Positions 13,081 to 25,564 of a stretch of DNA of 64,000 nt are shown one piece after another. Source of the DNA: Manis javanica (lineage: Eukaryota; Chordata; Mammalia; Pholidota; Manidae); the NCBI RefSeq assembly GCF_040802235.1, contig NC_133158.1, positions 13,728,001 to 13,792,000 of the forward strand, read 5' to 3'. Made by a program: the position numbers and the translations under genes. The notes beneath the pieces are model-generated. The model was not told the origin of the DNA. It worked only from the letters and a program-made list of their open reading frames with translations, and did no database searches. Within the stretch, counting starts at the first letter, position 1; the number at the start of each line of letters is the position of its first letter.

Positions 13081-13139
13081 TTTCCCTGCATGTTTCCTCA
13101 ACTGCAGGCAGTCCGGACCGTGGGTATACTTAGAATTTG

Positions 13140-13330
13140 CCTGCGTTGAGGTCTTTGCTTCTGCCATTCCCTCTACTTACAATAACATTCCACCCATCTC
13201 CATAAATATCCTAATAATAAAAATAACTCCTCCTCCATGAAGCCTGTCCTGAGTCTGATTGACTGCACGAAATCCTTTCCCCGGGGCAGTACCCACAGCA
13301 CCATACATTCCCCCCACTGCATCCCTGCCT
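13140..13330 (+). repeat. L2 fragment
   Basis: 'tcttctgccattccctctact'-like and 'ctcctccatgaagcctgtcc' motifs resemble the L2 3' region. Confidence 0.5.
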
Positions 13331-13402
13331 CACAAGATGGATCACAGTCCACAGTCACCCCTAAATCACAACAGAGAAGTGGCTATAGGCATGTACAGGC
13401 AA

Positions 13403-13472
13403 AAAGTCTAATTTCCAGGCCTCAGTTTCCTTATCTGTAAAATAGGGATTTAAACAGTACCTACCCCAAGAA
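13403..13472 (+). repeat. MIR core fragment
   Basis: 'cctcagtttccttatctgta' followed by 'aaatagggatttaaacagta'. Confidence 0.75.
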
Positions 13473-13699
13473 TCTACATTTTCATATATGCTTTTGGAAA
13501 TTGTACCAGCAAATGTACAGAAAGCTTTTAACATCTAAGACAAAGAAATGCTAACCATTTAATTTATTACTGTTTGATACCAGAATTGCTCCCTGGAGGA
13601 CATGACTCCTGTGGAATTTTATAGCTAAATGTGCACATAAATATCATGCAATACATATGTGTGTTGAATGGAGCCTTTAATCACTGTTGCTCACTGGAT

Positions 13700-13945
13700 C
13701 AAATACTAATAATAGCGACAGTTAATATGTATTAAGTGCTTACTATGTACAAGGTATTCTGGTGAATATTTCTCATATATGGTTTCATTTAATGTTCACA
13801 AACAATTCTCTGAAATTGGTACTATAAAGATAAGAAAATTGGGGCTTGCAGAGGTAATAAATCTCACACAAGGCCAGAGGTGGTTAGGGGATTCAGAGCC
13901 ACACCTATCTAACTTCAGAGTCTGTACCCTTAAACATTCCAGAAG
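13700..13945 (-). repeat. MIR, reverse orientation
   Basis: 'taagtgcttactatgtacaa', 'tttcatttaatgttcacaa' and 'gataagaaaattggggctt' in reverse MIR order. Confidence 0.7.
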
Positions 13946-14959
13946 CTGTACCCCACACTCCATCAAATGTCACCTTAGAGAGAGAACAGAGCCCCAAGAT
14001 CTCCTAGTCTTATTGACATATACATAATTTCATAGAATATGATAACTTTATATCTGTGGGTCTGGAATGTCAAAGGGAAAAACTCCTGCTGCTTCTGCCA
14101 TCACTACACGAGAATCTCTTTCTCTTACTCACCCACACCCCCTCTACCAGATTCCCCCCCACCAGTGAAACTAAATATTCACTTTAAAAATAAAAAAGGG
14201 CACAGAGGGCAGGGGCAGATGACAATCCTATAGAGACGGAATGCCAGGCCTCTGAGGCACCTGACCCACACCTCAGGCTTCAGGTCTAAGCACCTGTTCA
14301 CACAGTTCAAGTGAGACACACTACCCAAACCAGGAACAAGACCAGCCACTGCGCTAGTCTGGGTTCCCATTCAAGAGCGACTCTTGCCCACAGCCATCAC
14401 GTCAAGAACATCACAGGGGGATTACAGCAAATCCTCAGCCTGCAATGCCATCCCTGGCACTCAAGGAGTGCAGACCTCCTCGTGACAGCTGCTTGGGTTC
14501 CACAGACATGCAATTCATAAACGTTCACTGAACTCTAGCAGTTTGTCTTCACAGCTATAAATATGGCTCTTGCCGTAGATGGAGAAACTGAAGCATGGGC
14601 ATTACCGAGGATCAGAGTCCTGGATCACAAGCAGAAATACAATGAGACAGCCAGTCGGCACAATGTTGTCCTCACAACGGCCACACTGATATGTTGCACC
14701 ATTTGCAGGACTTCTCCTAACTGCCCCTACCATATGCTGAGGGTCTTTCTTGACGTGGAGATATGTAAATGCAAAGACATACCCTACACAGTCTAACTGA
14801 TAAATGATAGCTGTGGTAAATCAAAATCAGCTCTGGATGTGACATCAAAGAACTGGATATAAAGCTGTGGCTGGGAAAGACCCTTAAACCCTGCAAGCTT
14901 CCATTTGCTCATTAACAACTCAAGAAAGAGCCAGCTACCTCCCAGTGCTGGTAAGAGCA

Positions 14960-15235
14960 TCCATCAGGCCTGGACCTTGAGAACCTGGTTTGTATTCCAG
15001 CTCTGCCATTAATAGCAGTGGCAGAGAATACCTGAATTTGTCTGAGTCTCGATTTTACCTCCTGTAAAATGGGAATGATTATGGTACCTACACCTCATAG
15101 AGTTGTTCGAGGAGTGAGCGATTTTAGACACAGCAAAGCACAGCATGTAACAGTAAAGGTTATTAACTAGCAATTTTAAGGATTAAATGAGTTAAAAGTA
15201 TACAAAAATCTCTGTAAGCAATAAATGTCTAGTGG
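14960..15235 (+). repeat. MIR, nearly full length
   Basis: 'attccagctctgccatta', 'cctcctgtaaaatgggaatg', 'cacctcatagagttgttcg', then 'ggattaaatgagttaaaag' and 'gcaataaatgtctagtgg'. The tail may belong to a second copy. Confidence 0.7.
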
Positions 15236-15239
15236 CTCC

Positions 15240-15720
15240 ATTTTGATCCCATTCACAGCTAGAATTATCAATAGAAAGAAAAACTGACCAAATTAGGCAA
15301 CTACCCTGGCATAAAGTTTATAGTGAAATGCCTATGTGCACTTACTACCCATCCATCTTTACACCAATCATTCCAGAGTTCTAAAGACTCAGAATTATTT
15401 AACTGCCCTATAATCATTTGTAGCTTCTTACAGAGCAGTGACTAAATTCAGACTCTAAGCAAGAGGCAAGAAAAATAACATGAAGACACAAAGACAGTAT
15501 ACTTCGAATGTGTTTCTATCAAATCTGCTCCATAGAACTTGGTCCAACAAATTCAGCTCCATAAAATCTAAGAGGAGGTGGCAGTGCCAGGAGAGAAAAT
15601 GAAAACCCAGAGTGTTAAACAGAAGTGTTTTGAGTCAATCACACAGTCAATTCAGCGCCTCTACAAACCCCAAATCAAGAGTTATCAGATTCAAAAGAGG
15701 AAAACTGACAAACAATATAA
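15240..15720. other. Intronic sequence, nothing recognised
   Basis: No coding signal or confident repeat. Confidence 0.45.
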
Positions 15721-15724
15721 TAAT

Positions 15725-15945
15725 AACCACCGTTTATTCAATGGTGCCTTTGCTCTATGTTCCATGCCGACATCTTGGCTGCAACATTTCATATAATCCT
15801 TGCAGCAACTAGCCAATGGTGTGTGTGTTCTAATTATCACTGCTTCCCAGAAATAAAATCATGCAGCCAAGGTCACAGAACAAGTAAGCAGTGGGACTGG
15901 ATTTGAACCTGGACCATTTGAAATGAAAACCGTGTTGAGTCTGAA
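15725..15945 (-). repeat. MIR, reverse orientation
   Basis: 'tttcatataatccttgcagc', 'gccaaggtcacagaacaagt' and 'gatttgaacctggacc'. Confidence 0.75.
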
Positions 15946-15949
15946 GCAT

Positions 15950-16265
15950 AGGGCCTCCAACCCAGAAAGGTGGAATATTGGCTAAGTCAGGGCTGATGGG
16001 GGAGCGAAGCCCCTAGGACCAGATAACCAACATGCAAGCTGAACTCAGTGCCAAAGAGAGGACGAGGAAACATTCTGGAGAGGCTTTACCAAAACAACGT
16101 AATCCCCACCTTCAGAGCTGGAGACATTATGCAAACAGGTCTCCTGACAGACCTGGAAAAGCCAGGCTACGCTATGAGAAAGGAAGGAAGGAGGAGAGGG
16201 GGCCAGGACATCAAGAAAATATAAATGCACCTGCTTCTGAAGGGAGAAGAAAGACGAAAGCCAAA
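15950..16265. other. Intronic sequence, purine-rich
   Basis: No gene seen. A/G-rich runs lie at 16175-16205 and 16240-16268. Confidence 0.45.
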
Positions 16266-16269
16266 GAGA

Positions 16270-16730
16270 AAAAGGTGGAAACCACCCAAATGTCCATCGA
16301 TGGATGAAAGGATAAACAAATGTTTTCTATCCATGCCATGGAATATGATTATTCAGCCTTTAAGAGGAAGGAAATTCTGACACCTGCTGCAACATGGATG
16401 AACCCTGAGGATTATGCTAAGTGAAATAAGCCAGACACAGAAGTACACACACTGTATGATTCCACTTATATGAGGAACCCAGAATAGTCAGAGTTATTGA
16501 GACAAAGAGGAGAAGGATGGTTGCCAGGGGCAGGGGGAGGAAGGAATGAGGAGTTAGTGTTTAACGGGGACAGAGTTTCAGCTTGGGAAGCCGACACAGT
16601 TTGGGGATGGATGATGGTGATGGTTGCACAACGATGTGAATGTACTTAACGCCACTGAACTGCACATTTAAAAAATCGTTAACATGGTAAATTTTATGTT
16701 ATACACATTTTACCACAATTTATTTTTTAA
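16270..16730 (+). mobile_element. Old L1 3' end
   Basis: 'ccacccaaatgtccatcg', 'gctaagtgaaataagccag', 'tggttgccaggggcaggg', 'ctgaactgcacatttaaaaa' and 'ttttatgttatacacatttt' are the end of ORF2 and the 3' UTR of an old L1M-type element. Confidence 0.85.
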
Positions 16731-16734
16731 GTTG

Positions 16735-17135
16735 AATGGCACCTTTCTAGGTCCCTAAGGACATGTTGCTTCACCTGGAACCGTGTCTGAGGGGAAGGCT
16801 GTGTTCATCAGTGCTGAACGGTGCAACCGCAGACAGACAAACAGCAGCTCTGAGCCCCGTCCCACCAGGTTCGCGGCAAACCCACCCGCAAGCCACAGAT
16901 GCCTCCTTTCCCTCAGAGGACACAAGAGCTGTAGCCTGCCCGAGTGCCAGAAGGGCACCCAGCTTCCAGCCTTCCTCAGACCACACTCCAGAAGGCTCCA
17001 GACCCTGAATCCACACAACGGCATGGGGCAGTCTGGAGGCGATCCCACCGCCTGCCACAAGGCAGTAATGCAACACCCCGGTTTGCCAGCTGGAGGAAAC
17101 CCACTGCTGTCATCACTTCATCAGCTGGGAACCTG
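16735..17135. other. GC-richer intronic stretch, no gene
   Basis: Overlapping open frames occur here because the sequence is GC-rich. No splice-bounded exon or protein family is recognisable in any of them. Confidence 0.5.
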
Positions 17136-17139
17136 GGGC

Positions 17140-17215
17140 AAGGAACAACTTCTCAGGCCTCAGTGACCTAACCTGTAAAATGGGAGGATGGTACATAGCT
17201 CCATGGCCCTTGCTC
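17140..17215 (+). repeat. MIR core fragment
   Basis: 'ctcaggcctcagtgacctaa' followed by 'cctgtaaaatgggaggatgg'. Confidence 0.65.
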
Positions 17216-17830
17216 AGGATGGAAGACAGCCACATATGGTCCTCAGGGTAAAGCGTGACCCGGCAAGCACGAGCTCTGCTTCTGTCAGTGTCACTGGTGT
17301 CAGTCAGTCTTCTCCCTTGGGTTTTCACTCCCCTACTGGAAGCCCAACAAGCAGACGTGTCTGGGGAGATGGGAGGCAAGGGACTGTTAGGCACATGCAA
17401 TAGAGCAGAGCAAGCCATTAGAGTAGTCAAACAGTGAGAATGCCAGGAACCACCTGGATAAAAGAAAAACAAAGATAAAGAAATTCACTCTTCTTCAGGA
17501 ATTAATACCTGTCAAGTGCTTTATTATCTTGGATTTTTTTTTCTCTTTTTATCTTGGTCAGAGAGGGGGTATCACTAATTATTGCTGGGATACTACGCAC
17601 ATATACACAAACACACACAACCATGAGACAAAGCTAAGGTGGGGACATCCTGGGGTTTATGTACGTACACACACAGTGGATACTGATTTATTTTACAAGC
17701 CTAGAACAAAACACCTTAAACTACCTCAACCACCACGACCCATGCCCCCTACACACACAAGCAACCCCTACATATTTTCACATTTGTCATTCTCTGCTAC
17801 CACCACTCAGGGGGTATAAAAGCAAACGAT

Positions 17831-18163
17831 AGCTGACCCCAGCACAACACAAGTTTGATCTGTGCAGGTCCACATATAGGTAGATTTTATTTAATAAATA
17901 TATTGGGAATTTTTTTGCAGATTTGCAACAATGAAAAGAGCCATTTTCTTTTCTCTAGCTTACTTTATGTTAGGACTCCAGCGTAGAGTGCCTATAACAT
18001 GTAAAATATGTGTTAATTGGCTATTTACGTTAGCATGAAGGTTCCCAGTCAACAATAGGCTATGAGTAAGTTAAGTTTTTGGAGAGCCAAAAATTATACA
18101 GAGATTTTCCACTTCATGGAGAGGTCGGTGTCCTTAACCTCCATGTTGTTCAAGGGTCAACTG
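17831..18163 (+). mobile_element. Tigger-type (Pogo/mariner) DNA transposon remnant
   Basis: The left end AGCTGACCCCAGCACAACAC and the right end GTTGTTCAAGGGTCAACTG are diverged inverted copies of the Tigger terminus. Inside are 'cttttctctagcttacttta', 'atatgtgttaattggctatt' and 'agtcaacaataggctatgag', as in non-autonomous Tigger elements. It is about 333 bp long and has no open transposase frame. Confidence 0.85.
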
Positions 18164-18329
18164 CACATTCCTCCAAAGATGGTATGTCTGGTTAATATCA
18201 TTTGACCACACTCTCTTTCCCTAAAGATGACAGCCCTTTCTCTACCCACCAATCAGGGTATTCAGAGCCAGGATGTGAATTTGTCTCTCCAATTACGAAA
18301 CTCTTAGACACAGAGCTGTGTGGCCTCTA

Positions 18330-18460
18330 GCCCAGCGCTATTATTACCACAACCTTCTACAGGTAAGGAAACTAAAGTACAGAGAGCCTAAGTAAGGTGC
18401 CCATGGTCACACAGCTGGTAAGGGGTACAGCTGGAATTGACACCAAGGTAGCCAAATATA
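18330..18460 (-). repeat. MIR, reverse orientation
   Basis: 'caggtaaggaaactaaagta', 'gtcacacagctggtaagg' and 'cagctggaattgacacc'. Confidence 0.75.
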
Positions 18461-18889
18461 ACCACTGAGCTCTCTGAATTTACATGGATCATGGTCCCGT
18501 GGGGCTTGGCTTCTGGGGGTCCCTGCTACAGCCTTTTGTAGCACCAATGGGGCTGGTAACCTTTGCGTGCCCCTGAGTCCTGAGTGCTCAGGGTCTTCAT
18601 CAGCCACCCAAGTGCAGTCTCTCACCTTACTCAGCAAAGTAAGGCTTGGTCTTGGTTACCTGTCTCCCACTCTCCTCTTCAAAGCATTGCTTGCCAGCTT
18701 TGCCAGTGGACCATAAACCTGTCTCCTCCTCATCTCCCTCTGCTTTGGACACCTACAGAATGTCTCCTCAGCTCCCCGGCTCCCCAGTACTGCTCCAACC
18801 TCTGGTTAATTCTCCCATCTGCCCTGTGTCACTTCTGTAAATGAAAGCACCTACCCACCATAAGAAGGCAGACATTTGGGTTGGTTGGT

Positions 18890-18968
18890 TCATTCATTCA
18901 TTCATTCATTCATTCATTCAACACGTGTTTATACTACTCACCTGCCAGGTGCCAGGTACTGCAAAACC
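18890..18968 (-). repeat. L2 tail with (CATT)n run
   Basis: Seven to eight CATT units at 18890-18920 run into 'caacacgtgtttatactact' and 'ctgccaggtgccaggtactg'. This is the L2 3' tail read backwards, and the tail has become a microsatellite. Confidence 0.75.
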
Positions 18969-18969
18969 A

Positions 18970-19016
18970 TCCCCAGTTGAAAACCACTGATGTGTGCAGG
19001 TCCACATATAGGTAGC
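18970..19016 (+). mobile_element. Short Tigger 5'-end fragment
   Basis: 'cagttgaaaaccactgat' followed by a 23-base stretch identical to 17861-17883 in the Tigger element 1.1 kb away. Confidence 0.45.
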
Positions 19017-19029
19017 ACAGGCTACCATA

Positions 19030-19195
19030 TTTAACAGCACAGGCTCGGGAGTTAGAACCAGAGCAGAATCACTCCTTATGATCTGTTGAGTGGTGGCAAA
19101 TTACTTAACCTAAGCTTCAGTTTCTTCATCAGTAAAATGGGTAAAATAACATCTACCTCAAATTTACTGTGAAAAAAACTAAGACATGTGTTATT
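19030..19195 (+). repeat. MIR
   Basis: 'acagcacaggctcgggagtt', 'aagcttcagtttcttcatca', 'gtaaaatgggtaaaataaca' and 'tctacctcaaatttactgtg'. Confidence 0.75.
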
Positions 19196-19272
19196 ATGGA
19201 TACAATCCCTGTGTACCCCAAATTTCTATCTTGAGGACCTAAGCCCCAGCGTGGTGATAGTTAATTGAGGTC
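19196..19272 (+). mobile_element. Possible MLT1 LTR remnant
   Basis: 'cctgtgtaccccaaatttct' and 'ttaattgaggtcataagggt' match the start of MLT1 LTRs. The rest is lost or too diverged. Confidence 0.35.
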
Positions 19273-19279
19273 ATAAGGG

Positions 19280-20690
19280 TGCTTAAGCCTCAGTGACTGG
19301 GTTAGGGATTGCAGACATAAACCATTCAGCATATAGCATGTGGCATTCCTCTGGGCCTCTTTCTCACTAGCTGTAAATAAGCAGGCACAGCAGGGCCTTT
19401 TGCCATCGTCATCCAGCTGAAAACAAGAGAAGCCATCCTGAGGCCAAAGCCAGTACAGTGAAGGGAGCATCACTGAGAGGGCATGGCTGCCCTGTACAGT
19501 ATCTAGGTTGTGTCCTCACAGGCAGTGAATATGGGCTGAAATCTAGCTCATACTTTCCTCTCCAGGTCATACTGGGATGTGTTCATCCAGAAGAGATATA
19601 TTTCCTAATTTAAATAAAGGAATCCTATGGGCCAGGGACAACAAATCAGAGAAACATGATCTACACCCTGATCACACTCTACCTGAAGCTTCCCCTTGTT
19701 CTGAAATTCTTCATTACATGCCTCAGCTAATCCTTTTGTTAAGCCATTTGAGTTGTTTTTATTACTTGTACCCAAAAACATCAAGGTGATAAAATGGCTT
19801 ATACAACCCCAAAGTAACTCAGAGTCTCCCTCTCTGTATAAAATACTTAAATTGAAACTATTTATTCAACGATCCACTTATTAGGTGCTGGGGACAGAGC
19901 ATTCAACAGGAAAAACACCATCCCTAGCTTCATGGAACACCTCTGTTCCATATAAAATACTTCATTTGAGAGAAGCATCACATTGCCATACTTCTTGAAG
20001 AAACTTCTTTCTTAACTTCTTCATAAGAAAACTGTCATTCATACACTCACTGATTTTTTTTAAAAAAGGCAAAGGACATTTAAAAACTACCTCTCCCCAG
20101 ATATCACATTTCACAAGCATCAACCCAGAGAATCTCTCCAGCTTCTTCTTGGAACAACTGGTTAGGACACCAAAGAACTGCTCAATACAGTAGACACTAG
20201 CCACAGGTAGTTAAGTTTAAAGTAACTATAGGTAAACATCATGAAAAATTTTATTTTCATAATATAGCAAGTGAAATGTAACCATATAGCCACATCACAA
20301 ATGCAATCTCCATATGTGGCTAGCTGATAAAAGATTAGACAGTGTAAACAAAGGACATTTTCATCACTGCTGAAATTTCTATTAGAGAGTGCTGTCTTTC
20401 CTCTACAGTTCCTTTTCTCCTTTAAAAATGCCAGGGTAGTGCTAAGGAAGGGGTTTTCTAAATTACTAGACTAATGAAGAGTATCCTGAAGCAAGAAAAC
20501 GGCCTTCTACAAACACATATGCACATAAGTATTTGCCACCCTAGAAAAACTAGTGGCTCAAATAATTTAGTTAGTCTTTCTGTGCTTGACTCCTACCCCC
20601 AGTCCATGCTCACCAGGGTATAGAGTGGGATCTGGAACTGTCATTTATTAAGTAACTGGAATTGGAAAGGCCAGTAGTTTAAAGCTGGGT
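19280..20690. other. Intronic sequence, one small L2 piece
   Basis: No gene seen. About 19865-19945 ('attaggtgctggggacagag', 'cttcatggaacacctctg') looks like a reverse L2 3' end. Confidence 0.45.
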
Positions 20691-20699
20691 GTCTCAAGC

Positions 20700-20865
20700 A
20701 TTTGTCTTCCCACAATCAGCCACAACTTTTTTAAACATTGTGGATTCCTGTTGTTCTGATGCCATAGCTCTGGGCTGGGGCCTAGTAATCCTGATGTTTA
20801 ATAAACACCCTGGATGACTCTGAATCGGTGGCCATTCTGTGGACCATTCTTTGAAGCTGGGGCAT
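20700..20865 (+). mobile_element. Diverged MER5-type hAT element
   Basis: 'gctctgggctggggcctagt', 'aatcctgatgtttaataaac' and 'accctggatgactctgaatc' follow the MER5A/B pattern at low identity. Confidence 0.45.
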
Positions 20866-20949
20866 CAGGACTGTCCCAGGCAGGGAGACATGAGTCAGAA
20901 TCACTAATGAAGTCACCCCTACGTACCTAAAGCTTGAAAACTCTCCTGG

Positions 20950-22720
20950 TAATTATGATGTATTTTGCATTCACTCAAACTCCATTTGCGGGCCACTGTT
21001 TCCGAAGCTGACCATTTCTCTAAGCAGCTCTGTCTGCAACTTGTTGGCAGCCATCAGGTGAATGTAAGTGCCTGGTAACAGGTGCACAGGGACGCCGACA
21101 CCATCTCCCTGCCAGCCTTTTCAGAATGTATTTTTCCCTCTAGAATTCAGGGAACAGGGTGACTCACCATGTTTTATTAAACCTCCTGGAGAGGCCCCTT
21201 TCACCAAAAAAAAAATTAAAATAAAAGAAGGGCTCCAAAGTAACAACCAGCTATCACGTTCCCATTAATGTCTTCTCATAATCCTTTGAGATAACTATTT
21301 CACATAGAATAGCTCGAGCATACATTTTTAGGTAGAAAGTCTCAGAAACAGATTTACATAGTTTAAGAAAGCCAGGTCCTTTCTTCCTTATGGCAGTATT
21401 TTCCCACAGACGTAGAGGGACAGAAATAGGCACAGCTACATGAATTTTCCTTTGTTGAGCATTGTATCGCTCTGACTTTTCTCTTGTAAATAATGATATA
21501 TGCATCACATGTCAACACTGAGATAACACTCTGTACATTCTAAAGGGTTTTCATGTCCACTACTGGGGTGCTTAATTGTGACTTTCCACTGTGGCGTCCT
21601 TCCATAAGACTAGACTCTTCTCTTTACCAAAGACCAAAACTCAGGAATTTTATCAAGGACTGCCCATCCTAAAACACTGTGGAATATCAACTCTCCCTGC
21701 TACATCTCATCCTAGAAGACGAGGCAAATTTCACACCAACCTGGCGGAATTCTGTATGCTCCAGAAGTGGTTATTATAATGAAGGCGACGGATGAGACCA
21801 CACCAGTCTCGACATAAAACTCTCCTTATCTCCTTAATTTTTTCTCACACCTCAAGTGCTAGATTACATACAGAATATCCAATCTACAATTTGAATTCCT
21901 AGACAGACTATTAGCAGGTTCTTACTCTGATATGGGTACACAGAGAGGGAAGGGGATGAGAAAAGAAGAGAAAGAAACACAGTCCAGATCCAAACGTAGC
22001 AAAATCTGAACTCCATGTTGGGCTTTTGCTGCCAAGTTTATAGTTTTTTACTTTATAGAGGTCCTTCCTTGCTTGGCTCCTTAACAGAAAAATTGCATTG
22101 ACTAACTTTATAATCTGAATTACCTTAGTCCCTTTCTCTATTCTAGAGAAGCAAACCAGGTACCTGCCATGAATTACGTAATACGGAACAATCTACTGCA
22201 CGCGTAGAAAAGCAGAAGGACTGCACACTGGTTTCAAAAACAATTCTACCATACGATGCTGGCCCTGAAGAACAGAAGCCCACCAGTCTTAGCGGTCAAT
22301 CGTGTTCTGAAAGCATCCACTCTTGGAGTAAAGGTTAGGCTACTGATTGATCTGCAGAATGTTCAAACAAGTCGTGTTATTAGGGACTGAGATATTTTAA
22401 ATCTCCTTTAGAGGAATACACAAACTTCATTCATTCTTTTATTCATAAAGCCATATGTTTCTCAGTAAAACCACCTGAGAGCAGAGAATATGTATCAGTA
22501 TATATTCATATAAATGTCATCGTCAAGATGCCATTGTGCACCCTTTCCTAAGACTCAGCATACCAGGACCCTGAGACAAAATATTCCAGGAAATACAATC
22601 AGCTGTCAAAATAGACCCTCTCCCCAGCTCCGCACAACTAGAACTGGGGAGCTGTCACCAGCTAGGCCTCCAATAAACTTATGTGGACGACAGTGACAAC
22701 CTGAACTGCTTCTGGAACGT
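20950..22720. other. Intronic sequence, nothing recognised
   Basis: No coding signal and no confident repeat. An A-run lies at 21207-21232. Confidence 0.45.
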
Positions 22721-22724
22721 ATTA

Positions 22725-22870
22725 TTCACTTCAATACACATTTAGTGACCCTCACTGGCAGTTGGTCACTATCACAGGCCCTAAAAATACAGACAAGAGA
22801 AAGAAATGTGATTACTCCTCTTTAAGATAGGAGGTGTGAGAGACGTTGAGTGAGAGAGACAAATACATAA
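22725..22870 (-). repeat. Possible L2 fragment, reverse orientation
   Basis: 'acacatttagtgaccctcac' and 'ggccctaaaaatacagacaa' resemble the reverse L2 3' end weakly. Confidence 0.35.
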
Positions 22871-23239
22871 ACAAGAGGCTGCAGGCGCATTGCCCGAGGA
22901 CCAAATATGGCTCCCAGATGTGTTCTGTTTGGTTTATTCACATTTTTGAAAGAACTTTGAACTAACATTTTTAAATCGGCAAAGTCCATTTTTTAACAAT
23001 TCAGGCTTCTGGATTCTCTTGAAAACTTGAAAAATCTGGCAACAGTGGGCCAACGTTCCCAACTATCAGCAACAGGATAAAGTTGAATAGCAACTGCTCC
23101 CTTTGAACCGGACAGGTCCTTTCAGTTTATCTCAGTCCTCACTACTCCCTAGTGTTCTTTAAAGTACCTACTCATTCTTTGCGTTTGTTATGACCATTAT
23201 AAATAAATAATTCCAGAGTTAGGTAGTGGCTGTTATAAC

Positions 23240-23960
23240 TGAGGTAAGTGGAGAAATACAGGATTCTCACATACAAGCAGCAGCGATATAGGTTGATATA
23301 CCGTCTGAAAAACAACATGAGGGCAGGTATTAAGTCTTAAAAAGATACAATTCATGTGAGCCAAGAGTTCTAGACATCTAACCAAAAAAAAAATCTTCAG
23401 AAGTTCACTAAAATGTATATAAAGGACATTCATCAATGTGTTGTGTAAAACAGGAATAAAAGCGACCTAAATATTCATCCTTACAGCGCATGGTTTAATA
23501 TATTATCACACAAATAACCGATTCTACTGCTTCTGAAATGATAAAGCAGATATATCATGTAGTGCAGAAAAAAGTCCAAGATACATTGTTAGACACAAAG
23601 AAAAATCCCTCTCAAACAGCATGTGTTGTATTATCCAGTTTTCAAAAGAAAAAGACCCTCCCAAGAAAATCTGCCAAAAAAAAAATAGTGTGGGTACATT
23701 TACATAAATTAAATATATATATATAATCCATTTTACATATTAAATATAAATATGTATTAAATGTATTTTATATATTTATATTTATAAATATGTCTACAAA
23801 AATAGAGTGTTAACACATGCATTTCCCTGAGGTGGGATGATAGGCAAGGTGGATATACTTTCTTTTCATATTCACATCTTTCTATATTGTATGTATTATT
23901 TAACTAAGGGGAAAAGTTAAATTTCACCAGGAGAAAAGCATACACTGTGGAAACACAGGC
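23240..23960 (+). mobile_element. Old L1 3' fragment with AT-rich microsatellite
   Basis: 'aaaggacattcatcaatgtg', 'cgacctaaatattcatcctt' and 'gtccaagatacattgttaga' follow the end of ORF2 in an old L1. A TA-rich stretch at 23708-23797 and 'gaggtgggatgataggcaag' complete the 3' region. It encodes nothing intact. Confidence 0.65.
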
Positions 23961-23964
23961 CACC

Positions 23965-24550
23965 TCTGGATAGTGACTGACAGTCAGACAATGTGCCAAT
24001 AATTTGAGTTTTTAAAAGATTACATACCAAAATCTAGATGCCTATGCTTTAAAACAAAAAAACAAGAAAAACATGCTCCAGAAAGTTCTTTTTTAACAAC
24101 TTGATCTTGAGTTTTGAATTCTTAACCAAGTCACACAGACTTAAACAGGCTGATAGTTGGAGGAGGAAATGAACATGCTCTCCCCATCAGATGTAAATTC
24201 TAACACTGGGCCAAGAATCCAGGTGGTAAAATACTGCCTCTATTTACAACAAGCCGAAGTGATGCCTTCCATGGCTGCATCACATAAGCAATAGGTTCAA
24301 TCGCTGCACACATGTGGTCAGAATAAAGACCCTCTAAGGCCTTCAACACAATTAATTCAATATTTTCTCTACAGTTCAAATGCTACAACTGGCAGACAAC
24401 CATCTTAAATCATCACAGAAAAGTCAGACATATGGCTAAGTATATTTAATTTGCCTTAAAAATAAGCCGCGGATTTTCCAGCCAGCAAGTTCCTAGGCAA
24501 GAATTTTTTTTTTTTTTAATTTCGAAGTTATGCCTACTCAAAAGAATTCA
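23965..24550. other. Intronic sequence, nothing recognised
   Basis: No gene seen. A run of about 16 T lies at 24503-24518. Confidence 0.45.
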
Positions 24551-24554
24551 ATTC

Positions 24555-24665
24555 AACAGATTTCTCTTGAGCACCTACAGAGGGCAGAGAGACACAAAAC
24601 AGGGATGCTGCTTTCAAGAATTCAAGAAACACACGGTCCGGATGGGAGACGGAGACGCAAACCTA
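24555..24665 (-). repeat. L2 3' end fragment, reverse orientation
   Basis: 'cttgagcacctacagagggc' and 'gctgctttcaagaattcaag' fit the reverse L2 3' end. Confidence 0.45.
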
Positions 24666-25265
24666 CCATTAGGTAGGTGACTCTGCAAATCACTGCGGTG
24701 ACTCTGCAAATCACGATGTGCATGAGGAAGGAATCCACAGTGTTGGTGAGGGAGGTCAGGGGAAACAAAAAAAGACGGCAAAGAAGGAGAATTGCTTGAA
24801 CACGTGTAGCAATACCTCTGTGTTCGGGCCAGTAAACACTTGGGGAATCCATTGTTTATTTCAAAGACTACCTTCAGCGGGGTCACCAGGCATGTTGCAC
24901 TCTCTCAGGCAGCAATGGCCCAGCCTAAAAGATGCAGATCCACACTGATCCCCCAGTAAAAGGGCATCACGGGGGGCTCCCAGCTATGGAGTCAACACAC
25001 TTCTAGTGTGGAAACCTAGGATAAGAATTTGGGGAACCAAGCAGACCTGACCTTGAATCTCACCCGTGCTGGCTGCCTGGGGAACAGGATACATGACTTG
25101 ACTTTTCCAAATAATTTTTCTCAGGGCTAAGATGAGAAGACTTCATCTACAGAGGCAAAACTTGGGTTGCAGTGACACGTCAGAGGAATAATAAATAATC
25201 GTTTTGCTGATTAATATAATGACCTAACTCAAATGCCTGTCTCGACCATAAAGTTACACCTTAAC

Positions 25266-25469
25266 ACAGAGTTTCTTAACTTCAGCCTTTATTGCCACCT
25301 GGGGCTGGATAATTCTCTGTTTTTGGGGCTGTATTGTGCACTGTAGGTGTTTAGCACCATCCCTAAATCCCAGCAGCATTCCCCAAATTGAGTCGTAACA
25401 ACCAAAAATGTTTCCAGACACTGCCAATGTCCCTGGGGGGCAAAATCACCCCTAGTTGAAGAATCACTG
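25266..25469 (-). mobile_element. MER20, reverse orientation
   Basis: The reversed MER20 is complete at about 204 bp: 'gagtttcttaacttcagcc', 'taggtgtttagcaccatccc', 'aatgtttccagacactgcca', 'ctggggggcaaaatcaccc' and 'agttgaagaatcactg'. It is the second MER20 in this part of intron 1. Confidence 0.85.
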
Positions 25470-25564
25470 TTTCGAGGAACTCACTGACGAATCTCCATAT
25501 CTCAACTGGTAAGCATTATGGCTGCTGTTGTGTAAGTATTTTGGTAAGCAGTACTTCCAGACCA

